A stretch of 14,680 nucleotides of DNA from assembly GCA_964352715.1 (NCBI GenBank), contig CAYGSU010000085.1, forward strand, positions 1 through 14,680. Direction: 5' to 3'. The notes beneath the pieces are model-generated. The model had not been told where the DNA came from, made no database searches, and saw only the letters and a program-made list of their open reading frames with translations. The translations under genes and the position numbers were made by a program. This stretch comes from JAVKBW01 sp964352715. Lineage in GTDB: Bacteria > Pseudomonadota > Alphaproteobacteria > UBA8366 > Aestuariispiraceae. The first letter of the stretch is position 1. The number at the start of each line of letters is the position of its first letter. Positions 6,366 to 12,487 of the stretch are shown in pieces.

Positions 6366-7100
6366 ATGAATCGAATTTTCAGCGCCGCTGCTTTCTGTGG
6401 CCTCGTCCTGTTCTCAGGTTCGGCATCCGCCGCCCTGCTGGATTTCACAACCGGCGCGGCGCCCGCCAACCCGGTTCCGGTCGGCGACGGCATCAGCGCC
6501 ACATTCGGCACGCTGGGCTATACGCTGATCGCCAACCCGAACAATCTGACACGCTCCGAAGCCGCGTTGGGCGACTGCGGCGGCATTCTGAACTGCACGA
6601 TCGACGGCTACGGCATCGGCGACGATGAGATTACCGGCGGAACGCAGAGCCTGACCATCGAATTCGACCGGTCGGTCTGGATCAACCAGATCTACTTCCT
6701 CGACCTGTTCGCCAAGGACCAGACGGCGCTGAATGCTTCGAACGGCAGCGCCAATGCCGACGGCAACAATATCGAAACCGCGACGATTGATCTGTTCAGC
6801 GCAACTGACACGCTGATCGCCTCGTTCCTTTTCGACGCGGTCGTCACCAAGCAGGTCAATGGCGGTTTCGCCGTGTTCGATCTGCCGGGCGTCGATAACG
6901 CCATCCAGGCTGCGAAGCTGGTCTTCACCGGCCGCAGCAAGTTCGGCGACGACGGCAGCAATGACTATGCACTGGCCGGTCTTTCGGTGAACGATGTCGA
7001 CATCAACGAAGTGCCATTGCCGGCGTCACTGACACTGCTGCTGACGGCACTGGCCGGGTTCGGCGTACTGTCGCGCCGCCGCAAGGCTTTCATCGCCTAA
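6366..7100 (+). CDS. Secreted VPLPA-CTERM sorted surface protein
   Basis: A 244-residue protein with an N-terminal signal peptide (residues 1-22, M-N-R, a hydrophobic core, then S-A-S-A). The C-terminus is a tripartite sorting tail: V-P-L-P-A at 216-220, a hydrophobic segment to about 235 and S-R-R-R-K. This is the VPLPA-CTERM class of PEP-CTERM-like signals, processed by an exosortase (the exosortase D type in current nomenclature). The mature part is acidic, Asn/Asp/Gly-rich and beta-strand-like, with Cys71 and Cys77 able to form a small disulfide loop. No enzymatic motif is seen. The start is ATG 6366 with GGAG 6 nt upstream; an in-frame TTG at 6354 lies before that site and is less likely. 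No exosortase gene is in the window. The protein is predicted to be exported, cleaved at the sorting tail and attached at the cell surface or in exopolysaccharide. Confidence 0.88.
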   Translation: MNRIFSAAAFCGLVLFSGSASAALLDFTTGAAPANPVPVGDGISATFGTLGYTLIANPNNLTRSEAALGDCGGILNCTIDGYGIGDDEITGGTQSLTIEFDRSVWINQIYFLDLFAKDQTALNASNGSANADGNNIETATIDLFSATDTLIASFLFDAVVTKQVNGGFAVFDLPGVDNAIQAAKLVFTGRSKFGDDGSNDYALAGLSVNDVDINEVPLPASLTLLLTALAGFGVLSRRRKAFIA

Positions 7101-7127
7101 CTCAGAGAAGAAAAATTCAGGTAGCCG

Positions 7128-7156
7128 AAAGCCCCCGGATCATCCGGGGGCTTTTT
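7128..7156 (+). terminator. Strong rho-independent terminator after the VPLPA-CTERM gene
   Basis: A perfect 12-bp stem (7128-7139 with 7143-7154), a 3-nt loop and a run of five T (7152-7156), 27 bp after the stop at 7100. The stem starts with three A-T pairs and then runs of G-C. The loop is occupied by the stop codon of the convergent MerR gene, so the last four sense codons of that gene form one side of the stem. Confidence 0.93.
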
Positions 7157-7574
7157 GGTTATTGCGTTGACCTCTGCGCCGTTTACCGGCGACACGAACA
7201 AGCCGCTGGAAGGTCGGACATTCAAGGTGGCTGGGCGCCTTGCAATGCGCAGCATGGCGCAGCCCGTCGCGCATCGCGATTAGCTGTTTGATCGTCCGGT
7301 CCAGATCGTCCGCTTTGTCGGCCAGATACCCCCGATCGATCTTCGGCCCGTCCGGTGTCAGCATCGCGGCGATTTCATCCAGCGAAAAACCGGCATTGCG
7401 TCCAAGCGCGATCAGGGCCAGTGTCTGCACCGTACCGGTACCGAACAGCCGACGCAGACCGTTTCGGCCAACGGAGCTAATCAGCCCCTTTTCTTCATAA
7501 TAGCGCAAGGTCGAGGCCGGCAGGCCGGACTGTTTCGAAACCTCACCGATATCCAGAACACCGGCATCTTCCAT
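7140..7574 (-). CDS. MerR-family transcriptional regulator, divergent to tpm
   Basis: A 144-residue protein. The start is ATG 7574, giving M-E-D-A-G-V-L-D-I-G-E-V-S-K-Q-S-G-L-P-A; the longer frame only adds residues that overlap tpm. The N-terminal winged helix (residues 7-75) has S-T-L-R-Y-Y-E-E-K-G-L-I, the MerR hallmark, then a dimerisation helix (about 80-110). A short Cys/His tail follows: H-C-K-A-P-S-H-L-E-C-P-T-F, with Cys111 and Cys119. Two cysteines plus histidines could bind a metal or sense a thiol or oxidant. There is no SoxR-type four-Cys iron-sulfur motif. The basic end (K-R-R-R-G-Q-R) runs into a terminator. The 16-bp dyad at 7587-7602, 13 nt before its start, sits inside the tpm promoter, so it likely activates tpm and represses itself. 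The inducer is not evident. Confidence 0.9.
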   Translation of the reverse strand: MEDAGVLDIGEVSKQSGLPASTLRYYEEKGLISSVGRNGLRRLFGTGTVQTLALIALGRNAGFSLDEIAAMLTPDGPKIDRGYLADKADDLDRTIKQLIAMRDGLRHAAHCKAPSHLECPTFQRLVRVAGKRRRGQRNNQKAPG

Positions 7575-7581
7575 TTTCCGC

Positions 7582-7612
7582 TTGACCTCAAGTTGACTTG
7601 AGCTTGTATCCT
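7582..7612 (+). promoter_or_regulatory. MerR-type promoter with 19-bp spacer and dyad operator, driving tpm
   Basis: TTGACC (-35, 7582-7587) and TATCCT (-10, 7607-7612, 4 of 6) are separated by exactly 19 bp. That is the over-long spacing that MerR-family activators correct by DNA distortion. Between and overlapping them is CTCAAGTTGACTTGAG (7587-7602), a perfect 7-bp inverted repeat around TG. The half-site resembles the SoxR box. Predicted tpm transcript start is near 7619, leaving a leader of about 35 nt. Confidence 0.78.
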
Positions 7613-7653
7613 GGAACAATAACCTACAACGAACAACCCGCAAAGGCATTGGC

Positions 7654-8289
7654 ATGGACACGAAATTCTGGCTCGAACGCTGGCAGAACAACCAGATCGC
7701 TTTCCACGAGGGCCAACCGAACCGGTTGCTGGAAGAGCATTTTTCATCCCTGTCGCTGGCGCCGGGCAACCGGGTTTTTCTGCCCCTGTGCGGCAAGACG
7801 CGCGACATCGCCTGGCTTCTCGGTCATGGCTACCGGGTAGCGGGTTCGGAACTGATCGCCACCGCCATCGATCAGCTTTTTGACGAGCTTGAAATAACAC
7901 CCGGCATATCGGACGCAGGCGCGCACAAGCATTACAGTGCAGACGGGATTGATATCTTCGTCGGCGATTTCTTCGAACTGACCGCCGATGCTCTGGGACC
8001 GGTGGATGCGGTCTACGACCGCGCCGCCCTGGTAGCGCTACCTGACGACATGCGCGCAGCTTACACGAGGCACCTGACGACGCTGTCCGGCAATGCGCCA
8101 CAGCTTCTGATCAGCTACGAATACGACCAGAGCGAAATGGGCGGCCCGCCGTTTTCGGTCGGCGAGGCGGAGATCCGCCGTCATTACAAGAAAAACTATG
8201 ACCTGACCCGGCTTGCCTCTGTCGACATTCCCGGCGGCCTGAAACGGAAATGCGCGGCAATGGAAACCGTCTGGCTATTGCGTACCTGA
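7654..8289 (+). CDS. tpm: Thiopurine S-methyltransferase
   Basis: A 211-residue cytosolic SAM-dependent methyltransferase, normal length for the bacterial TPMT family. It opens M-D-T-K-F-W-L-E-R-W-Q-N-N-Q-I-A-F-H-E-G-Q-P-N, the diagnostic TPMT start. The SAM motif region is V-F-L-P-L-C-G-K-T-R-D-I-A-W-L-L (residues 41-56) with V-A-G-S-E-L at 62-67. V-D-A-V-Y-D-R-A-A-L-V-A-L-P follows near 125, and a late E-x-x-W-L-L-R-T completes the fold. The family methylates aromatic thiols, and some bacterial members also methylate selenium and tellurium oxyanions to volatile species. The start ATG has AAAGG about 7 nt upstream. It is monocistronic, controlled by the MerR promoter at 7582-7612 and the divergent regulator. 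That control suggests a stress- or metalloid-inducible detoxification role, which is inference. Confidence 0.95.
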   Translation: MDTKFWLERWQNNQIAFHEGQPNRLLEEHFSSLSLAPGNRVFLPLCGKTRDIAWLLGHGYRVAGSELIATAIDQLFDELEITPGISDAGAHKHYSADGIDIFVGDFFELTADALGPVDAVYDRAALVALPDDMRAAYTRHLTTLSGNAPQLLISYEYDQSEMGGPPFSVGEAEIRRHYKKNYDLTRLASVDIPGGLKRKCAAMETVWLLRT

Positions 8290-8312
8290 CTTCTATTACA
8301 CTGCAAGGCCTG

Positions 8313-8371
8313 AACGGATTGCTGCGGTCTGCTGACCAGGGTATCGGGTTTCCTCAATCCGTTACAGACCG
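8313..8371. repeat. Two interleaved inverted repeats in the convergent tpm / methyltransferase gap
   Basis: Arm A AACGGATTG (8313-8321) pairs perfectly with CAATCCGTT (8355-8363). Arm B CGGTCTG (8325-8331) pairs perfectly with CAGACCG (8365-8371). The order A-B-A'-B' means the stems are crossed. Only one nucleotide separates A' from B', so a simple H-type pseudoknot is sterically doubtful and two mutually exclusive hairpins are more likely. No T-tract is seen, so this is not an obvious intrinsic terminator. Confidence 0.55.
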
Positions 8372-8384
8372 AAGACGGCCATCG

Positions 8385-8939
8385 TCATGTCACCGGTTTG
8401 GATATGTGGAAGAACAGCCTGTTGTTTGAATAGTAATACCGGCCTTCACTCGCCAAATGCGGAAATTCCTGTTCCCATCCGGCAACATCCTCTTCTGCGA
8501 GCCCGCCCTGTCCGCGCACATATGCGGCAATCAACTCGACACTCATCTTGCTGTAGTTGTCGTCTTTCCAGTCAATATTAATAATCGGGAAAGCCGTAAC
8601 CCGATCAACATTGAACCCGGCCTTGCGAAGAACAGGCGCGAGGGTACGCGGAAGGTCGGCGTGGGCGCAATGCGGACGGAATGCCGCCATCACTCTGTTC
8701 ATCCGTTCCGGCGAGTCCGAATGCCATGCCACCGTATTCCAGTCGGTCGCAATAATCAGGCCGCGACCGCCCGGTTTGAGGACACGAAAGGCTTCCTGGC
8801 AAAACGATAGGGTATCCGGGATGTATTCGGCGACTTGCGTACTTACCATCGCATCGAACGTGTCGCTTTCCATCGGCAGATCGGTCGCATCGGCCTGGAT
8901 GAAATCAACCCACGACGCTTCATTGCGCGCTTTCGACCG
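8385..8939 (-). CDS. Class I SAM-dependent methyltransferase, 5' part lost in assembly gap
   Basis: The visible 184 residues after the gap begin near strand 2-3 of a UbiE-like Rossmann methyltransferase: D-F-I-Q-A-D-A-T-D-L-P-M-E-S-D-T-F-D-A-M-V-S-T-Q-V-A-E-Y-I-P-D, then E-A-F-R-V-L-K-P-G-G-R-G-L-I-I-A-T-D. The glycine-rich SAM-binding motif should lie in the 100-N gap. The C-terminal region (W-N-T-V-A-W-H-S-D-S-P-E-R-M and later Y-Y-Y-S-N-N-R-L-F-F-H-I-S-K-P) is specific to a subfamily I cannot name. Beyond the gap, the same frame can be read back to TTG 9059 as M-K-L-R-I-H, but an in-frame stop lies a few codons upstream of that. Related proteins carry about 60-100 residues before this point, so the true gap is probably longer than 100 bp and the true start unseen. 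Substrate unknown. It is convergent with tpm. Confidence 0.82.
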   Translation of the reverse strand, partial: RSKARNEASWVDFIQADATDLPMESDTFDAMVSTQVAEYIPDTLSFCQEAFRVLKPGGRGLIIATDWNTVAWHSDSPERMNRVMAAFRPHCAHADLPRTLAPVLRKAGFNVDRVTAFPIINIDWKDDNYSKMSVELIAAYVRGQGGLAEEDVAGWEQEFPHLASEGRYYYSNNRLFFHISKPVT

Positions 8940-9039
8940 NNNNNNNNNNNNNNNNNNNNNNNNNNNNNNNNNNNNNNNNNNNNNNNNNNNNNNNNNNNNN
9001 NNNNNNNNNNNNNNNNNNNNNNNNNNNNNNNNNNNNNNN
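8940..9039. other. Assembly gap (100 N) removing the 5' part of a methyltransferase gene
   Basis: Exactly 100 unknown bases, again a placeholder length. It hides the methyltransferase motif I and probably its start codon. It also leaves about 60 bp of intergenic sequence (9040-9100) before the cation transporter stop. Confidence 0.98.
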
Positions 9040-9100
9040 GCGTGTATGCGTAATTTCAAGCAGATGTACCGTGCTTACAACTCAGCCATTTTCATGATGC

Positions 9101-9736
9101 TCATTCAGCCTGACTGACCGCCGGAAGATCCTGCCGCTCCTTCAACGCCTGAACAATAATCTGGAAAGCGGACCACAGGAACAGCCCGGCCATCAGGGCC
9201 GCGACGATCAGATCGGGCCAGGCCGACTGCGTCAGCATGACGGCGCCGGCCGCGCCGAGAACGGCAAGATTGCCGATCGCGTCATTGCGGCTGCACAGCC
9301 AGACCGACCGCACGTTCGAATCGCCGTCCTTGAACCGCATCAGAACAAAGACGCTGGCAAGGTTGGCGGCCAGCGCCAGAAGCCCGACAGCCCCCATGAA
9401 GGTCGCGTTCGGCAGGCCCAGCACGAGAACCTGGTAGGCCGTGGACCCCAGAACCCACAAGCCCATGACCGCGAGGCTGACGCCTTTCAGCAATGCCGCC
9501 GTCGCCCGGACCCGCAGCGACATGCCGAGAACGAACAGGCTGATCCCGTAGGTAACCGAATCCCCGAGGAAATCGAGCGCATCCGCCTGCAGCGCCTGCG
9601 AGCCGGCCAGGGCGCCGGCCGTCATCTCGACAACGAACATCGTCGCGTTGATGGCGATGACGATCCACAAAGCGGTTCGGAAACCCTTCGTGGCCCCGTC
9701 GAATTTTGGCTGGTGATGGCAACACCCGGCAGACAT
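9101..9736 (-). CDS. Short cation diffusion facilitator-like metal efflux protein
   Basis: A 211-residue inner-membrane protein with about six hydrophobic segments (roughly 22-42, 62-80, 86-105, 112-132, 153-168, 173-195) and no C-terminal cytoplasmic domain, which full-length CDF proteins carry. TM2 contains A-D-A-L-D-F-L-G-D (Asp52, Asp55, Asp59), equivalent to the H/D-x3-D metal site. The second half-site is C148-S-R-N-D152, where most zinc CDFs have H-x3-D. A Cys-Cys-His-His cluster at residues 5-8 may also bind metal. GGAGG lies 6 nt before ATG 9736. The gene is divergent from a Cys-rich MerR sensor with a dyad promoter between them, the standard layout for metal-inducible efflux. The ion is not settled; Zn, Cd, Pb or another thiophilic metal would fit the Cys ligand. 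Function is inferred from fold and context. Confidence 0.85.
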   Translation of the reverse strand: MSAGCCHHQPKFDGATKGFRTALWIVIAINATMFVVEMTAGALAGSQALQADALDFLGDSVTYGISLFVLGMSLRVRATAALLKGVSLAVMGLWVLGSTAYQVLVLGLPNATFMGAVGLLALAANLASVFVLMRFKDGDSNVRSVWLCSRNDAIGNLAVLGAAGAVMLTQSAWPDLIVAALMAGLFLWSAFQIIVQALKERQDLPAVSQAE

Positions 9737-9774
9737 GACGGCCTCCGATCTTCACATTTTCTGTTCCGATCCCA

Positions 9775-9805
9775 TATGTGGTATCTACAGTAACTGTAGG
9801 TTCAA
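9775..9805 (-). promoter_or_regulatory. MerR-type operator/promoter for the cation efflux gene
   Basis: On the minus strand TTGAAC (-35, 9805-9800) is followed directly by CTACAGTTACTGTAG (9799-9785), a perfect 6-bp dyad around TTA. This is the place and form used by CadR/ZntR/PbrR-like regulators. The -10 at a 19- or 20-bp spacing (CACATA or ACATAT) is poor, so the dyad is more convincing than the exact promoter hexamers. The -35 overlaps the leader of the divergent regulator, consistent with autoregulation. Confidence 0.55.
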
Positions 9806-9817
9806 GGGAAAAATGAC

Positions 9818-10261
9818 ATGGCGAAACCTCTTACAATCGGCCTTGTCGCCAAAGCCGCCAATTGCAAGATCCAGACGATCCGGTATTACGAGCAGATCGG
9901 CCTGCTGCCCGCGCCATGGCGCTCGGCGGGGAACCAGCGGCTGTATGACGAATCCTCGATCCAGCGGCTACGGTTCATCCGCCATTCGCGCGAACTGGGC
10001 TTTCCGCTGCAGGCGATCCGCGATCTCATCAGCCTGACCGACAACCCTGATCAGCCGTGCGATGCGGCGGATGCCATCGCAACGGAGCAACTGGAGCAGG
10101 TCAATCTGCGGATCGAGCGCCTGCAGGCGCTTCGGCATGAACTGGAACGGATGGTCGAGCAGTGCAAGGGCGGCCGGATTTCCGACTGCCGGGTCATCGA
10201 AACCATAAGCGACCACAGCCTTTGCGAAACCGGCAATCATCTGTCGCCGGCGGCCGGCTGA
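9818..10261 (+). CDS. MerR-family heavy-metal-responsive regulator (ZntR/CadR/PbrR-like)
   Basis: A 147-residue protein. Its N-terminal winged helix (residues 6-75) carries I-Q-T-I-R-Y-Y-E-Q-I-G-L-L-P-A-P and R-L-Y-D-E-S-S-I-Q-R-L-R-F-I-R. A long dimer helix (about 84-115) follows. Cys81 (Q-P-C-D-A-A-D) is at the position of the conserved metal-ligand Cys at the start of that helix. Cys116 and Cys124 (Q-C-K-G-G-R-I-S-D-C) form the metal-binding loop, as in ZntR/CadR-type sensors. Cys136 and His133/His141 extend a Cys/His-rich tail. Metal specificity cannot be assigned. The start ATG has AAGGGA about 9 nt upstream. It is divergent from the efflux gene, and binding to the shared dyad would both induce efflux and control its own expression. 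Confidence 0.92.
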   Translation: MAKPLTIGLVAKAANCKIQTIRYYEQIGLLPAPWRSAGNQRLYDESSIQRLRFIRHSRELGFPLQAIRDLISLTDNPDQPCDAADAIATEQLEQVNLRIERLQALRHELERMVEQCKGGRISDCRVIETISDHSLCETGNHLSPAAG

Positions 10262-10317
10262 ACGGCGCTTCTGACTCAACAAGACGTGCGACGCCGTGAC
10301 CGTTGCAGTGAGACAGG

Positions 10318-10962
10318 CTATTTCAGCACGCGATAAACCCGGACGTCGTGGATGATGTCGGGCGCCCCTACCGGCATCAGCGGATGCGGGCCGCTGGCTT
10401 CCACAAGCGCCCATTGTCCGGCGGTATCGAGCGCCTCGATGCGATCCTTGATACCGTCATCGGCATAGGTGTTCAGGTTCAGCGTTACCACGATCAGGCC
10501 GTCCGGCCGCGTCACGCGGATCAGTTCGTCAATGCCGCTTGCCGGGGCGTGGCCGGTGGTCAAGGTGCCGATACAGGCCGTTGCATCGAACGCGTCGTCG
10601 TCGAAATCAAGCCGGTCTCCAAGGGCCATCTGGTGCAGCGCCTTGTATACGCCGCGCCGTTCCGCGACCTTCAGCATGCCCCTGGACAAATCGAAGGCGG
10701 TCAATTCCGAATACCCGGCGTCGTGCAGCAGTTGCCCGAGACGCCCGGTGCCGGCGCCGGCATCGAGAATGCGGGCGGTCTTCGGCAAATAACGTTCGAT
10801 ACAGTCCTGCGCCTTTTCCGGACCCAGATAGCCGAACACTTCGGTTGCATCGTCATCCCATTCTTCGGCCCAGCGGTCATAACTTTCTTCAAGTTCCTGA
10901 CGCGTCTTCGCGTAGTAAACGCCTTCGGCTTTCTTCAGAGCATTCTTCACGTCTCTCGGCAC
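10318..10962 (-). CDS. METTL27 (WBSCR27)-like class I SAM-dependent methyltransferase
   Basis: A 214-residue protein starting at GTG 10962, with GGGGAG 8 nt upstream. An ATG four bases earlier is out of frame and opens only a six-codon frame. An N-terminal helix with Y-D-R-W-A-E-E-W-D-D-D precedes SAM motif I (I-L-D-A-G-A-G-T-G-R-L-G, residues 65-76), the acidic strand-2 end (F-D-L-S-R-G-M-L, Asp91), L-D-F-D-D-D-A-F-D-A-T-A-C-I-G-T-L-T-T-G-H and R-V-T-R-P-D-G-L-I-V-V-T. The order and the G-H-A-P segment fit the METTL27/WBSCR27-like group, whose substrates are undetermined in bacteria. It lies 130 nt downstream of the HlyD-like gene, on the same strand, and is convergent with the metal regulator. 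Cotranscription with the secretion genes is possible but not shown. Confidence 0.88.
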   Translation of the reverse strand: MPRDVKNALKKAEGVYYAKTRQELEESYDRWAEEWDDDATEVFGYLGPEKAQDCIERYLPKTARILDAGAGTGRLGQLLHDAGYSELTAFDLSRGMLKVAERRGVYKALHQMALGDRLDFDDDAFDATACIGTLTTGHAPASGIDELIRVTRPDGLIVVTLNLNTYADDGIKDRIEALDTAGQWALVEASGPHPLMPVGAPDIIHDVRVYRVLK

Positions 10963-11092
10963 AGCATACTCTCCCCTTCGTGAAATCGGAAAAAGGCATT
11001 AAATTGTACAGCCGTCAGGGTCCTTCACCTATCCGATAAAGGCAAGGGTCGGGGAAGTTGCCGTCTCAAATAACAAGATGCTGTCTACTACC

Positions 11093-12487
11093 CTAGCGTT
11101 CCCGGATCGCTTCGTCCTGATAGCGCTGCAAGGGTGACAACAGAAAATCGATGACGCGGCGTTTGCCGGTCTTGATTTCCACAGTGACCGACATGCCGGG
11201 GGTCAGCGGCACCGTCCGTCCATCGGCCTGGATGGAATTGGCGGCGAGGCTCACCCGCGTATCGTAGACCAGACCGAGATTTTCATCCTCGATCGCGTCG
11301 CTTGAAACAGATTCGACTTCGCCGTCGATAGTGCCGTATTTGGTAAAGTTGAAGGATTCCAGTTTCACTTCCGCTTGCTGGCCGACTTCAACGAAGCCCT
11401 TGTCGCGGTTGAGGATTTGCGCCCGCACGACAAGTTCAGCATCGTCGGGCACGATCAGCATCAGCGCTTCGGCCGGCTGAACCACGCCGCCGACCGTATG
11501 AACCGCAAGCTGCTGTACAACGCCGGAAACAGGCGCCAGAAGCCGGTGCTGTTCTTCCCGGTTCAGGGCCTTGCGCAGGGCGAGGTCAGATTGCTCGAAT
11601 GACTTCCTGGCTTCGGAAAGATCGCTGTAGGCCTTTTGCAGCCGGTCCGCCGTCATCCGCTGCTGTTCCTTGACCGCGGCTTCCATACCGCTTTCCGCTT
11701 CGGCAAGGCGGTGCTTCTGAATGATGACATTATGCTGGGATTCGATCAGCTGCGTTTTCGCTTCCTGCCAGACAGGTTTCGGCGTGATGCCTTTCTTCAA
11801 CAGGGTTTGCAGCGACTCCTCGCGTTCCGCCAGCAGGGGAATGACATCCTTCAGCTTTTCAACTTCGGCCTGGATGGCCGCGCGGTCGGCAATGCGACGG
11901 CTGAGCTCGGCATCCATTGAGGCTATTTCCGCCCTGTAAGCCGCGATATCACTGTCCAGACGGTTGCGGTGCATCGCGATCAGCGCCGGGTCCAGACCCG
12001 CTTCGGGCAGTGCATAGTCCGGCGGCTGTTCATTCAGTGCCCGGATAAAGGCGGTCAACCGGGCGATTTCAACCAGCGATTCCACACGTTCGCGCTGCAA
12101 CTGGTCCTTGTCGACTTCGCTTTCCGTCGGATCGAGTTCGATCAGCACATCGCCCTTCATGACATGCTGGCCGTCGCGGACATGAATGGCCGTGACATTG
12201 CCGATTTCGCGCGGCTGGATCTGTTTGACCCCGCCGACAGGCACGATCCGCCCTTGCGCCACAGCAACGATATCGATCTTGCCGACGATCGCCCATATGA
12301 CGGCGATGGTGAAGAATGCCGCCAGCGCCAGCGCCAGCGCCCGGCCTACCGGGTTGGCCGGTGATTCAAGAATCTCCAGCGCCGCAGGCAAAAACTCCCG
12401 CTCCTGATCGCGGTTCTTTCGAGCAGGCGGTGGCGTCTTCGGCTTACCGGAGGCCTCGGCCTTTGGCTGCGCATCATTCGGCGGCAT
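11093..12487 (-). CDS. Type I secretion membrane-fusion (HlyD-family) adaptor
   Basis: A 464-residue periplasmic adaptor. The start is ATG 12487, with GGGGGAGG about 7 nt upstream; an earlier in-frame start would lie deeper in the ABC gene without such a site. A short Pro/Lys-rich cytoplasmic tail precedes a single transmembrane helix (about 47-69). A first lipoyl half with G-R-I-V-P and V-R-D-G-Q-H-V-M-K-G-D-V-L-I-E-L-D-P follows, then a long alpha-helical coiled coil (about 120-320), the second lipoyl half (L-A-P-V-S-G-V-V-Q-Q-L) and a beta-barrel/C-terminal domain ending L-L-S-P-L-Q-R-Y-Q-D-E-A-I-R-E-R, typical of HlyD/PrtE proteins. It would bridge the inner-membrane ABC exporter to a TolC-like outer-membrane duct. 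It overlaps the ABC gene by 14 nt, so the two are translationally coupled. Confidence 0.94.
   Translation of the reverse strand: MPPNDAQPKAEASGKPKTPPPARKNRDQEREFLPAALEILESPANPVGRALALALAAFFTIAVIWAIVGKIDIVAVAQGRIVPVGGVKQIQPREIGNVTAIHVRDGQHVMKGDVLIELDPTESEVDKDQLQRERVESLVEIARLTAFIRALNEQPPDYALPEAGLDPALIAMHRNRLDSDIAAYRAEIASMDAELSRRIADRAAIQAEVEKLKDVIPLLAEREESLQTLLKKGITPKPVWQEAKTQLIESQHNVIIQKHRLAEAESGMEAAVKEQQRMTADRLQKAYSDLSEARKSFEQSDLALRKALNREEQHRLLAPVSGVVQQLAVHTVGGVVQPAEALMLIVPDDAELVVRAQILNRDKGFVEVGQQAEVKLESFNFTKYGTIDGEVESVSSDAIEDENLGLVYDTRVSLAANSIQADGRTVPLTPGMSVTVEIKTGKRRVIDFLLSPLQRYQDEAIRER

Noticed and set aside
7140..7574. Calling the tpm-linked regulator SoxR because of its SoxR-box-like operator
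   Set aside because: SoxR needs a four-Cys cluster near its C-terminus; only Cys111 and Cys119 are present.
10262..10317. Terminator between the metal MerR gene and the METTL27-like gene (ACGGCG/CGCCGT)
   Set aside because: The stem is only 6 bp with a loop of more than 20 nt and no T-tract.
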